This document shows positions 45,761 to 58,499 of a stretch of DNA of 64,000 nucleotides, piece after piece. A program made the position numbers and the translations under genes. Source of the stretch: Hofstenia miamia (Eukaryota > Xenacoelomorpha > Acoela). The notes below the pieces were generated by a model. It did not search any database. It was not told the origin of the DNA and worked only from the letters and a program-made list of their open reading frames with translations. Positions within the stretch are counted from its first letter, which is position 1. Every line of letters begins with the position of its first letter. The stretch lies in the NCBI GenBank assembly GCA_004352715.1, contig SCFE01000018.1, positions 217,166 through 281,165 on the forward strand. Reading direction: 5' to 3'.

Positions 45761-48700
45761 TTCTTGTAAGCTGAGTTGGTACTATGCTATATGAAATGTA
45801 TCCACAAATATAGATATGCATAAAATTGACTGTGATAAATGCAATTGAAACAGTAAGTAAAGTGATTTGCTCTTTTAAATTTACATGTGTAAAATATTAA
45901 ATTTTTTAGGATATTTAGCCAGCTCGAAGAGAAATATAGAAGGAAGTATAAGTTATACAGAAGAGTCAAATCATTACGTTGATATAAAAGCTTGTTTAAC
46001 AAATTAGGTATATGTGAACCTACTAAATACATAGTCTGTTTGTCTCCCAACACATTCTATTGAGAGGTGGAGAAACATTAAAGTTGCCCAATTCTAATTG
46101 CAATTTAAATTTTATTTTCTTACATTTGCACGGATTTGTTGTTCGTGTGCGCAGTTGTACCTCGCAGGAGAAGAAATTATTAGCGGTGTCTGCAGGCCTG
46201 GTATTTAGTAAATTACGACACACTCTATTAATTATAATTTATGAGAAATAGGTCAACGTTTGAGTTTTAGAACCCTATGTATATTTTAAAAATCTAGTGA
46301 CTTTTTATAAATGTTTTAATTATTGAGTAGCTATTCCTCAATTCTTACCAAATTTGCAATCAGCTTCATAAGGCTGTTGCTGTGGAATATCAGTGTATTC
46401 ACTATTCATTAAATAATTTCCTGTAATATCCTGATGTTAAATTGTATTACTTAAAACACTTCCGCAGTTCATGATCGTGATCGCGTCAAATTAACAACGC
46501 TTGACTTTAATTCACCTAAACCATTTCCTCAGTAATTAATGCCTAAATAACGTTTATTCTCCCATTAATACTGATCACAATAAACGACGTTAGTTCCTGG
46601 TAGTATCTCCGACTTTTTTATTACAATTAAACGTAATTTGATGTTCTATTATTGGCGGTGCTCTTTTTAACCATTTGGTTTTAATTTTTTAATTTGTTTT
46701 TAGCACCATGCCAATGCAACCATATCCAGTGATTACCATATTTATTATCTGTTTAACAGATGTATTAACAGTTTGATTAGAAAACTTTAAAATCTCTTAA
46801 CAGATTTGTTTAACAGATCTGTTTTATTATTGCTATAGCTAGTGAAAGGGCATGAAACTTACTCTTTTATACCTTCGCCCACTGAGGCTGAACGAATTTT
46901 TTCAATGTGCTTTTTTTCCCAAAAATCAGAAAAACCGTTCGTACGAGTTTACTAAGAAATCTGTTAAACAAATCGGTTAAATTAATATATTCTAGTTTCT
47001 GTTAAGTGAATCTGTAATATTTTGTAATGGAAGTGCTTTTTAATGCGTCAAAATTACTGATAGGTTAAAGTATACTAGTTATTTTGTATATGCAAGAATG
47101 ATTAGCCAAATTTTTACCATATTAGTTTTAGACAAAATGTAGGATAAGGCAGCAATACAGTGTTCTCTATTAAAACTTCACTGTTAAGTGTTAACATGAC
47201 TGGAAATTAAAAAAAATGATATTTTGTTCGACTTAACCTAGAAAAATATGGGGTCTGCTTGAGCAGTATTTTATATATTTGTAATTTACATTCTATGCAT
47301 GTACATAAGAAAATGTTACAAAAACAAAGTTTTTTACATTGTAAATGCTGCATGAAGTTGTTATTTTCTAAAATCTATTGTATTGTTGCTACAACGGCAT
47401 TTTGATTTTTGATGTTAAGCATGTCGTGGGAATAAATTTAAACAGTGGAAAGTGATTTTGCAAATTTACATACAATAGCTGTCTTAGTTTTTTTTATTAA
47501 GCCCGCGTTTTCACGAGAAGCAATCGTAAGCTTAATGTTTTTAAAACCCGCTCTGCTATAACGTCAAACGGTACTCTTTGTGTGAATATAGCAAGTGAGA
47601 AGATAGGCGCATCCATGCTGATCGGGTTTCTGTCTTTTATATTTTCTGAAATCCAATTATGTTAGTTTTTCGCTCTACAGTAGTTGGACTGTGCACAGCT
47701 TTACGCACAGCCATTTGGGAATGGACTAAGTTTTCATAAGTTGTATTATTCAGTTATATTTTGTTTTCTGTCGTGTTTAACTTATGTTGAGAAATATGAA
47801 AATATACCCATAACATTTTTTAAGATCACGTGTGCTTTTATTCAAAATTTGCAAATTTTATCTTACCGATATTTTCATGAAAAATTGTTGTAATTCGAAT
47901 ATCACACTTCCCTCAATTTTCAAGCAACTTCTTTGAATCTTTCAGTTTTCTTAAAAGGTCGTTTAAAAAATTGTAGTAAGATGGTATGTAGAAAAATGGA
48001 GATTTTTAAAAATAGATTGTAACTTTGTGGATTTATTCTGATAATTTTTTCAAAATTAAAAATTAGTTTATTAACACTGGGGTTTGATTTATTTGTATAG
48101 ACAAACCGAAATTATTTCATCCCAAAAGTGAAGGCTGTACTTTAGGAATTGTAAGAACATAAAACTGTATCGCAAAATTTCAGCTGTTTTATCTTTTGAT
48201 ATGTTGTTTGATGGTAATTCTTCAAACGGTATCAGAAGATTAAATCAAATGCTCCCTCCCTCCTGTTTTTTCCTAAAAGATACTTTATTTTCTAATTAGT
48301 TTTTAAAGTTTTTGTATAAGCCGTCTTTGCATATTACCCGAGGCCATTTTTGAGAAATAAGAAGTTTCTTGAAAATGATTTCTTGTTCTTCCTTCAGCGT
48401 CAAAATGCATCTTACGTGTGATAATTGATGTTCCGTAAATACTAAATATTTCATTATTGGCTAAATGTATGTAATTTGCTAGCCAACGATTTTTGATGTT
48501 CGGTGATCGAGCAATAAGCCAAAACACAAAATTGGGCTCAAAATGTAGGGCTAGAAATTTGGATTGTTAGGTCTATATAAGTTTGATTAATTTTCGATAC
48601 TTTTGCTGTAGTTCTTTTTTGCGAATGTTAAAACACATTTTATATTTCGGTTAAAATAATTGTATTTTCCTAGTTAAATTACATAAGACGTATATAAATG

Positions 48701-49013
48701 CAAATGCGTGGTATATTTTATAACGCAAACCAATAATTTTCTTTCAAAAATAACATTTCGATTATATTTACAATTGAGACCTGCCAATTCTTTTTGAAGG
48801 ACATCCATTACTGAACAGAACAATAAATCGTTTCATTTTAATTGATTTATTTCGATATTTTTTGCTCGAAATATCAATTTACTTCATTCATTATTCATAA
48901 AGTTTGTTGACTTTAAAAATATTACAACTCTCTGTAAAGAAATAATAGTTCAGCTTTTCATACAGTATGTTTTAATCATATTATTTAGCCAAAGATACCC
49001 ATGCTATCTCAAT
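45761..49013. other. Intergenic DNA with a small inverted repeat
   Basis: No gene recognised. At about 46749-46985 AACAGATTTGTTTAACAGAT faces its near reverse complement (46958-46981), a possible small MITE. The rest is AT-rich and unassigned. Confidence 0.35.
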
Positions 49014-49297
49014 TAGAGGTTTGCGGGCTAGCTCGGCGGCCGCGGGCTGCGGATGGGCATGGGCGGGCTTAAAACTCTTTCTTTTCTGAAAAAACGTTTT
49101 TTTTGTTTGAATTATACTCTGTTGGTAGTAACAATGGACTATCATTACACTATTACATTTTACATATAGGCTATTGTATAAATGTATAGAATGTAAAGGA
49201 ATTACACCGTTATTAAGGAGAATGGGCCGCCCGCGCGTGGCCTAACATGTAAACGGGCGGGCAATACATTTTAAAAACCACGGCCCGCAAACCACTA
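49014..49297. mobile_element. hAT-type MITE with perfect 8-bp target duplication
   Basis: Ends TAGAGGTTTGCGGGC and (reversed) TAGTGGTTTGCGGGC, flanked by ATCTCAAT at 49006-49013 and 49298-49305. GC-rich ends and an AT-rich core, 284 bp, no coding frame. TAG-GGTTTGCGGGC termini plus 8-bp duplications identify a hAT derivative. Confidence 0.92.
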
Positions 49298-52200
49298 ATC
49301 TCAATTCGTTTCTTTTTAATATTTGTGTGGCGCCATAGATGTCTATATCAACCTATTTTTTTGAGCTTGTGCAAAGTCCTATGTCCTTCACATTATCTGC
49401 TCAGGGTACTTTATGTAGTCAATTTGCAAAGGCAGATTTTCTTTTCAGAACATTCATATATGGTAAAAATATCCATTATGCTTTAAAAAAATAAATCTAA
49501 AAAGTCATGTGAATCAATACTTTTGAAAATGAATGTATTTAGCTGGATGCGGCACACATTTATATTTTTGTTCGGGTGAGGTTATCTACCATAGTGAGCA
49601 AAGCATTGTGAAAACTTTCCATTATATTGGGCAACCCTTTTATATTCATTTACATATTTTTCCCTAGTGTGCAGCCTATATTAAAAGCGTAATTCAACAA
49701 TGGTGTATAGCAATTAGATAAACCTCACAACTTTTACGCAAAAGAAAGTAATTAAAATGCTTTTAACATCTTTGTTCTACACTAGTTGCTAATTGTGAAG
49801 TGCAAGAAAAATTCATCAAATATATTCAAAAACTTTGTTAAGTTTCGAAATATTCTATAATTAGTCCTTAAGATTGTTAAACAACAGTTGATGGCCTAAT
49901 TCTGGCTCGTTTTATCAATTACTACTGTAGATAATAAATTAAATAAAACATGTCAATTTTTGAAGGTATACAATTTTTTGGATGTCATTAAAATTCTTTG
50001 CATTAATTGTCTTTGGTAAAATTTATAATTTGAATTGGACAAAGTGACTTTTGAAATTGTAGTAATTGTTTATGAAATTTTATGTATGTTTGGAGCTACT
50101 AGAGCAACCGGATGCGCAGCAGACTATCGTATCCAGTTGAAGTAGGCGACCTCCTTTCCTTTCTTTCTGGATGTCTCAGCTTCTACTATGTTTGTTAGAA
50201 CAGCACCATCAGGGTCGCAAACAATGGTGAACTGCCTTAGTCCACTATGCTAGTACTAAGAATAATCGATAGAGAGATTTATTCATCTCCACAGATTGTA
50301 TTTAGCTCGAATGTATTTCAGCTCTAGGAACTATAGAATGCTCCAGTACAGTTTAATAGAGTTTAAATTTCATTAATGTCTCTTTTAATTGAATTAATCA
50401 ATAGGGTCTGCAACGTATTTTTAAATTCTCGAATTTATAAAAGTAGCTGAAAATGAAACCACTATTTGAATTTATATCATGCCTGTGACCAAATTTTATA
50501 AACTGTGTTTTTGACATTGTTATTTTCCAATATTTTAAACCAAAAAAAACTAAGAAATCTATACCAAGTGTTACATATATAAGTAAAATATTATGAAAAC
50601 TAATATTTTACGCAATTGAAATACATGGAATTGCATGATAGTAGTACAATTGCTTACCTCGCCTTCTAGCGATGTTTGTGTAATTAGTCGCTAGATGTTT
50701 GTGGGAGAAACGTTGTTTTAGCATTTCTTTATTCCATTCCCACATCGCTGACTTGAGGAGAAACTGCAGCGCGCTTTAATTAACAATCTATCAACCTTAA
50801 TTAATTCTTACTTTTATATATTAGATCTAAATTCATGTATTATTTACATCCATAATACTAGAAGGATTTGATTTCTTTTCTAAATTGATTAATTTTATAC
50901 TTTAAAGTATATTCAATTTTTTAGAAATATTAAATTTGAAAAGTTTACCTAGTTGTTCAAAAGTTGTGTTTGGGAATTTTTGTAATTTTCTAATAATGAT
51001 CTTGACATCTTTCAGAGGATTCATTAAGCTAGAATTTTTGGATCTAAAGTGTTCGCAGGTTTAGCAAACCCGGCTCGACCCCCATCCTGGAGTTGAAAGT
51101 TTATTAGCATTACATACTTAGCCTATCCAATCCGAAACGAAAACAAACAAAATTTGCATCTGAATCTGAGTTGAGGATTCTAAAATTTGTTTAATAGTAA
51201 TTTATCAAGGAAGTTATGGATGATATAACTCCTTTTGAAGAGTCATTACTAACGCTTTTTCAAAAAATTCACAAAAAATCTTCTTTGACGTCTAATTAGA
51301 TTGGATGTATTGTACATTGCCTTTAAATATTTCTATGGAAAACCATTGTTTTTTCAAAATAGACACTGGTGCTGGAGTTTTTATCCTTTTCAAATATAGT
51401 CTATGAAGCATTTAGGAAATTGAGATTTTGAAGGTTTCTAATATAGAATGTCTTCAGAATTTTGCTATTTTGCTGTACGTATTTATTTTGAATAATTTTG
51501 AAAATTTATTTATCTTTAATTTTCATAAAAACACGAATTGAAACTAACATTTAAAAGAATTAATAAATTCCTTTTCTGATTATTGAATATTGGTTTTGCT
51601 ATTTTTACACCTCTGATATTTACATTAGCGTCCTGTAAGACAAACGAATAATTTAATATTTAATATTTCATTCTAGTATGAGTAATCCTATACAATAGTG
51701 TCTTTTGAAAGTTCCGTAGTACAATCATTTAATATATGTAACGTAAATGCTAGTTATATCTAATTAATATTTGTGCTAATAAATTCAGAAGTTTCTTTAA
51801 AATAATATTCTTATGATGCTGTTTTAAGAGTCTCTATCTTTAACATTACCTTCCGAGGTATTCAGTAAATGCTCCGATTTAAAATCAATCAAAATTTTGA
51901 ATAAATTCTAAACTAAAAATTGAAAAAAAATGGAAATAATTTGGGTGTATTTTTTAGTCGCACCGAGGTAAGATGTCACAAATTCGGTGGAGTAGTATAC
52001 AGTATAACAACGGCTTCTTGACCTTCATATGTCACCACGTGACTGTGTTAGGTTTAAATTAAGGTTTATTTTATAAAAGGCGCTATTCAGTTTTTCGCCA
52101 CACACCGCCTCAGAACTTAAAAACAATCGTGAAAAAAAGTCTAAAACGAAGTCATGAATCGATTTATTTCTTTAAAAACCGATTGGAATCCAAAAAATTC

Positions 52201-55200
52201 AAAGTCGCCACACCATTGCAAATTTTTATCTCAATGAGGTGTGTCATACTTTTATGGAATTTTTCCAAATAATGTATAAAAAATTTCTTTGCAGTATTTA
52301 CTTTTGCTACAAATGTTGAATTGCAAAAGTAGCAAGCAAAGGTTTTAATACTACATTTTTAATTATAGAATTTGAGTGATATATTTAACCAGAAACACAC
52401 ATACTAAGCATTTAACTGTAGTTCTTAAACAGGTGTTATTTTTATCTATACGTGCCCTGTGGGTACTAAATCCTAAATAACACCATCTAAATTATTTAGA
52501 AGAAATTGATGGTAATGCGTACAAAGCGCGAGTAAATGTTTCAGGACATATAGTGTATAGCAGTATCAAGAAACACTTGCGCAATCAGGTACTGTAGGGT
52601 GAAAAAATAGTGTTAACTGTTCTATTAAAATGTCAAAAAACTTGTGCGTGTGATTGGATTAGACGCCTTATAGGTACATTGCAGAATGAAGGGATTTTCT
52701 CTGCATGTGTCAAAAACATTAGGTATTGCCAAGTCTGATACCATTTGCACAATATACAAGTTCGAAAATATTTAATAATGTAAGGATGCGACCAGAGCGC
52801 GCTTAGGATTTTTAAAACGAGAGGGGTTTGACACCAATTTTTACAGAAAAAAATGCAATAAAGAAGTTTTTTGAAAACGAAAAATGTTAAATTTTGATGA
52901 AAGAGAGCATTTTTTATTAAGCGTTCGCAGCTGGCCTCAAAACACACCACTGGATGTGACAACAGTTGAAAAATCGAAAAATATCTCAAAGTTTCACGTG
53001 CTTGAATGCAAAACCCTAAAATTGTAACAGAAAGATTCAATATCCCATGGGAAGTTATAGCATGAGCATGGGTAAACACGCATGCTTCGCAACATATTTT
53101 TAGGGAATTTTACTAGTAATGTTTCTTTGATTGGGTCTTGTCTTTGATCAGTGTTAGACGCGTGTCGGATCGTTCGGGTGGGGTAGGGTCATGGCTTATT
53201 GTTAGACGTGCTGGGTCAGGTCGCAGGTCATTGATGAAATGTGCTATGTCGGGTGGCGGGTCAGTAAAAAACTATCTTTTTTCCAATCTGATTATAAGCT
53301 AAAATCATTCAATTAGTTGAATTGTTGCCTTGCTTTAATAGAATGGGGATTGTTAAGATATAACTGTGCGAAGAAATTGTAAATTTCGAAAATTCAATTA
53401 GTTAGGCCTAAATATAACAAAAATTAAAAGGGAATTTTCTGCGTGATTGGTGGCAGCATATATTACTTAGAAACCTTTATGTGGTAGAGATATACATTTG
53501 ATTAAGAATATCGAACAGATATTAAAGCTACACGCATAGAACAGGCACCCTAAATTAAGGGGAATTAAAAGTATGAATTCTTGATAATTTACATAAATAT
53601 CACAATGAAACTATCGAAAAAAGTTTTTTATTTATATCTAGTTGATCACGAGCAGTAGTAAAGGTGAAAGATTTTCAATCAAAGTACAAGGAAGCTCAGT
53701 GTTTATAATTACTTTACTTTGAATATCTACTCAATTATAGCTGGGTATGTTGTTACTTTTAATTTTGAGCACTGTCTAAAACGTTTGCGTTTTTGAGGAG
53801 CTTAAGAATGATTTATCCCACTGTAGCAAATCTGTTGAAATTATTATGAAATGTTTATTTGACTTTAAGAGTTAAGAGATTTCCCTTTTTACCTAAACTC
53901 AAAGTATAATTCTTCTCATATTCTAAGTTTATAATTTGACTGAGCCATAACTTTAATAAAAGGTGTTCTGAAACTTATGCTCGTTACTGTACCTAAGGTT
54001 TTTTGAGGAACATTCAGTCCTATGAGATTTAAGGGTCCCAGTCCCATAAGACTGCGCATGGGAATTTAAAGAAACTGGGGCAACAGATGTCACAATAATA
54101 ATTTGGCAAAAATATGTCAAAAAATGTTTTTGTGTATGATTGTAAAAAATAAGTAAGTTCAAAATGGATGGCACATGTACTTAAAAAACTTTAGAATTTG
54201 CACTGCTGACTAAAACTGCTGGGTCCGCCTCTGATATCCTAGTATTGTATTAAAGTAAATAAGAATTTTGTTGAATCATCTGTCATGTTGCACCCAATTA
54301 TATTTCTTTGGCAGATATTTTTGTGCTTTGTTAGTTAAAATAATAACAGTTTTAGCTTGCTTCAAAAACTTAATGATATATGAAAAGCGAATTAGGGATC
54401 TAACTCTTTGCGAGGTTGACATCAAGGTTGAGTTTGCATCTCTAAACATTTTTATCCTAAATAATATAAATCTCCTACAGTCTAGACTTTTGTCCAGATT
54501 ATGAATGTCAAGATAGTTTTGCTTGTATTCCTTTAGTTTTTGAATAAATCAAGGCAAGTTAGGAAATATATGAATGAAAATGGCTTCACTTCATGAACCA
54601 ACAGACGACCGCGATCGATTTCTCATCATCTTTTTCAGAGGCCTATCTGTTTTCAATGGTACTTATTGTTTGATCAAGACCCTCCTCTTCATTTTCATGG
54701 GAACCTTTTCAAGAACAGGTGATAAAAAGCCGTGTACATGAAGACGATTTTAATAGTAGCATGCACATCAATAATTGAATGTTCATAATGCATAATTGCT
54801 AAGTTTTTCTTGTGAAAGATATAAGCCTAATTTTAGAGTTAATCATTTTAAGAAAAACGTGAAGATTTTAATAATTATTTTTGTTGTTATTAGATTTGTT
54901 ATTAGGACTTGCAGAAGAAAAAGTTTATGAAAAATACTGTAGAAATGTTAATTATTTCTTTATTAAATTATCTATAAGCATGTAGCTTTACGTATGTTTT
55001 AATGTACCATTTTGTAACAGATTCATTAAAATTACGGTTGGAAGCCGAGGCTTTTAGACTTGTTGAAGTACAAACCATTTCGAAGTTTTTACATTACTAC
55101 AAGTGATATTCATCCGATAATTTTATTTTGGTATTCATCCTGCCCCTGTAATATCTGTTCAAAACCAATTTAAATTTTACTTATAATTTTCTTTTTTCAG
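49298..55200. other. Intergenic DNA, no confident gene
   Basis: Low-complexity AT-rich DNA. Patches with higher GC at 50100-50230, 50650-50780 and 53140-53270 may be transposon remnants. The last is rich in GGGTCGGGT-like words. A 148-codon - strand frame (52633-53079) is uninterrupted but unlike any family I know and has no splice or poly(A) context. Confidence 0.35.
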
Positions 55201-57629
55201 AATGAAGCTGGCCTTTAAGAGTCGAATCATTTCCATCGATTTGCAATCATCAGCTTTAATCCATGTGTCAGAATCGAAGTTTAATCCTGTCGGAGAGTTG
55301 AAAGTTCGTACGTTTGTTATACCTTTGTCTGAATCGATTTCCGAAGTTCTTTGGGTTGGATTTGTTTTCTCCAAAAACATAAAGCATCCATATCTACTTG
55401 CGAGATGTAATGAAATATCACTAGGTCTTTTCAAATTAAATATTCTTGAGAAAGGTTAGTTCATAGCATGCCTTCATTGATTATTTTAAATTTCAATCGT
55501 GTTTGTTTGATTGTTTAACATGTTTTAGTTTCTTTACTTGTTTTTTTTATCTTTAATTCAAAATTCATACTATAACATTTCGGCTACAATAATTATGGGT
55601 TTGAACATTCCGGATGTGAAATTTCACGATATTCTCGTTTGTTATTGCAACCAATCGAACTAAACAGTGTATACTTAAACAGTGGCATAATTTGAACCGA
55701 ATCATTATTAGGAAGTAGTGAGTACAGGATATTTCCTTTTCGTATTTCGAAATAATCCTCTTCCATGCATATGTATATTGACAGGAGTGTAGCCATCAAA
55801 TATAGTAATTTCTGTTTCATTGTGTAACATGTTAGTTAAGGGAACAATACGGTGGAAAATTTCTGAAAATGCTTTAATTTCTTAAACATGCAATCGTGAA
55901 CAATAATTTGTGCACCGATATTTTAGTGACGTAGGGTTTTAGTTGGACATATGGATTTTCCTAGTAAAAGATAATTGAAGGAACAGTTTAGTGCATTACA
56001 TAATCGATTGTCAAATACAGACGAATGTTTACAATTAAAGTGGGAAATGTGAAAAAATATAAATTTTAAAAACTAATGATTTTTCACATATACATGTGAC
56101 GTAGGGTTTTAGTTGGAAATATGGATTTTCCTAGTAAAGAATTGAAGGAACGGTTTAGTGCATTACATAATCGATTGTCAAATACAGACGAATGTTTACA
56201 ATTAAAGTGGGAAATGTGAAAAAAATTTAAATTGTAAAAACTAATGATTTTTCACATATACATCTGACAAACGGTTTTAGTAGGAAATATGGATTTTCCT
56301 AGTAAAAGAATTGAAGGAACGGTTTAGTGCATTACATAATCGATTGTCAAATACAGACGAATGTTTACAATTAAAGTGGGAAATGTGAAAAAAATTTAAA
56401 TTGTAAAAACTAATGATTTTTCACATATACATCTGACAAACGGTTTTAGTAGGAAATATGGATTTTCCTAGTAAAAGAATTGAAGGAACGGTTTAGTGCA
56501 TTACATAATCGATTGTCAAATACAGACGAATGTTTACAATTAAAGTGGGAAATGTGAAAAAAATTTAAATTGTAAAAACTAATGATTTTTCACATATACA
56601 TCTGACAAACGGTTTTAGTAGGAAATATGGATTTTCCTAGTAAAAGAATTGAAGGAACGGTTTAGTGCATTACATAATCGATTGTCAAATACAGACGAAT
56701 GTTTACAATTAAAGTGGGAAATGTGAAAAAAATTTAAATTGTAAAAACTAATGATTTTTCACATATACATCTGACAAACGGTTTTAGTAGGAAATATGGA
56801 TTTTCCTAGTAAAAGAATTGAAGGAACGGTTTAGTGCATTACATAATCGATTGTCAAATACAGACGAATGTTTACAATTAAAGTGGGAAATGTGAAAAAA
56901 ATTTAAATTGTAAAAACTAATGATTTTTCACATATACATCTGACAAACGGTTTTAGTAGGAAATATGGATTTTCCTAGTAAAAGAATTGAAGGAACGGTT
57001 TAGTGCATTACATAATCGATTGTCAAATACAGACGAATGTTTACAATTAAAGTGGGAAATGTGAAAAAAATTTAAATTGTAAAAACTAATGATTTTTCAC
57101 ATATACATCTGACAAACGGTTTTAGTAGGAAATATGGATTTTCCTAGTAAAAGAATTGAAGGAACGGTTTAGTGCATTACATAATCGATTGTCAAATACA
57201 GACGAATGTTTACAATTAAAGTGGGAAATGTGAATAATATATACATTGTAAAAACTAATGATTTTTCACATATACATGTGACGTAGGGCTTTAGTTGGAA
57301 ATATAAATTTTCCCAGTAAAAGATAATTGAAGGAACAGTTTAGTGTATTACATAATCGATTGTCAAATACAGACGAATGTTTACAATTAAAGTGTGAATA
57401 TGTGAGAGAATAAAAATCGTATCCAGTCAACTGGAAAATTAACATATTGGTTGTTAATGTTGCTAAATTTGGAATGGTGGTGATAAGTAAATTCGGATTT
57501 GTGTCATATAGCGTAGAGTATGAATTGATCGCCAATGGAATTCAAATTTTAAGAGACGCTTTTCACAAGTTTTTTGAAATATTATATGTAAACATGAGGT
57601 ATAAATTTCGGCAATTTCCAAATCGATAA
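55201..57629 (+). CDS. Two-exon gene of unknown function (151 residues)
   Basis: Inferred exons 55201-55454 (acceptor TTTTTTCAG, ATG at 55202, donor AAAG before GTTAGT) and 57427-57629 (acceptor TATCCAG) join in phase (G+TC) into 151 codons ending at TAA. AATAAA follows 7 nt later at 57636. Seen: no signal peptide or long membrane helix at the N-terminus, and alternating beta-like hydrophobic segments such as ALIHVSESKF, VLWVGFVFSKN, FGMVVISKFGFVSYSV. The last 40 residues are helical and basic (RDAFHKFFEILYVNMRYKF). No family recognised. Intron and splice logic are the main support, so a different second exon or further exons cannot be excluded. The 1.97-kb intron is mostly a 169-bp tandem array. 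The start is one base after a strong pyrimidine-rich acceptor. Confidence 0.4.
55919..57412 (+). repeat. 169-bp tandem repeat array, about nine copies
   Basis: Units begin at GAC of GACGTAGGG or GACAAACGG at 55928, 56098, 56266, 56435, 56604, 56773, 56942, 57111 and 57280. The six central units are almost identical with an exact 169-bp period. The outer units are the most diverged and carry GACGTAGGG instead of GACAAACGG, the usual sign of array growth from the middle by unequal exchange. Each unit contains TAATCGATTGTCAAATACAG and GGATTTTCCTAGTAAA. It lies wholly within the intron of the preceding model. Confidence 0.97.
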
Positions 57630-57635
57630 TATTTC

Positions 57636-57641
57636 AATAAA
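57636..57641 (+). promoter_or_regulatory. Polyadenylation signal AATAAA
   Basis: AATAAA 7 nt after the stop of the unknown two-exon gene, giving a very short 3'UTR. Confidence 0.4.
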
Positions 57642-57959
57642 GTTTGTTTCTAAATATTTTAAATTTGAGGTGGAAACTGGATTGCAATTTAGGGTCTGTT
57701 TAGGCGCAGGTCAGGCGGATTGATCCGCTTGACTCGCTTATAAAAAAACTTTTTTTAGAATACTAAAAGTTGCAAGAATTTGTCCAGAACATTTATACAC
57801 GTTTAAATTATTGGATAGTAAAGCAAATTAATATGGAAAACTTTTCATAAAAAAATATACTGTAAGTTCCGCTATCCCTTGCCAATCGATTGAAGTCACA
57901 ATTTTGCATTGCATTACTTGAACAAAAGAGTTGTTTAGATCAATCAACAGAGTTTTTTC

Positions 57960-58330
57960 CTACTAATAAGGGGCTTATACTACCAGCAGACTTGACAAAA
58001 CCGATAGCGGGGCCATTTAGTTGTAAGTCATTCATGCCAGATTGACATAGGGAGGACGTAAAACTGTTCCCTGTGGGCACCACTATTATTTTCACTAATG
58101 GAAGAATGACTCCCTTGAATTGATACCAATTGCTGTCTATTCATGAGAAACGATCGCACCAGATTTAAATAATGAATGACTTAGCTCTCATTAATTGTGA
58201 AATAAAGAGACGGCGATGTACTCTGTTGAATGCTTTACTAATATCCAATTACAATATTCGAATAAACTCACACTCATTTTTTCAAGTTGTTGGCAAATTT
58301 CAAAAATACGAAGTAAAGCATAACTTGTCG
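57960..58330 (-). pseudogene. LINE reverse-transcriptase fragment
   Basis: On the - strand, DISKAFNRVHRRLFISQLM (about 58235-58180, the D-x-SKAF motif) is followed by VPTGNSF and GMNDLQLNGPAIGF (about 58075-57985), like the VPQGS...NDL stretch of non-LTR polymerases before the YADD box. The YADD motif itself is lost. Stops and frame changes show that it is dead. Confidence 0.5.
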
Positions 58331-58499
58331 ATGATCCAAACTATTTAACTGTAATTCAACATGATCAGATATAAAATGATAACTAACTATTTAAAACGCT
58401 TTAAAAAATATCTGTAAACAAATCTTTTTTGGTGTAATGACGTTTTGGAAGCAATTACTGTAGATAAACGAAATTATATGAAAATGCGAATGTCTAAAA

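Noticed and set aside
50658-50745. Possible short minus-strand first exon (starts MWEWNKEMLKQRF, good donor GAG before GTAAGC)
   Set aside because: Only 29 codons, no family recognised and no matching downstream exon found.
52633-53079. 148-codon - strand frame
   Set aside because: Composition and lack of motifs, splice context and poly(A) signal suggest a chance frame in repeat-like DNA.
55919-57412. Tandem array considered as a CRISPR array
   Set aside because: Units are contiguous 169-bp repeats without unique spacers, which is a minisatellite or satellite.
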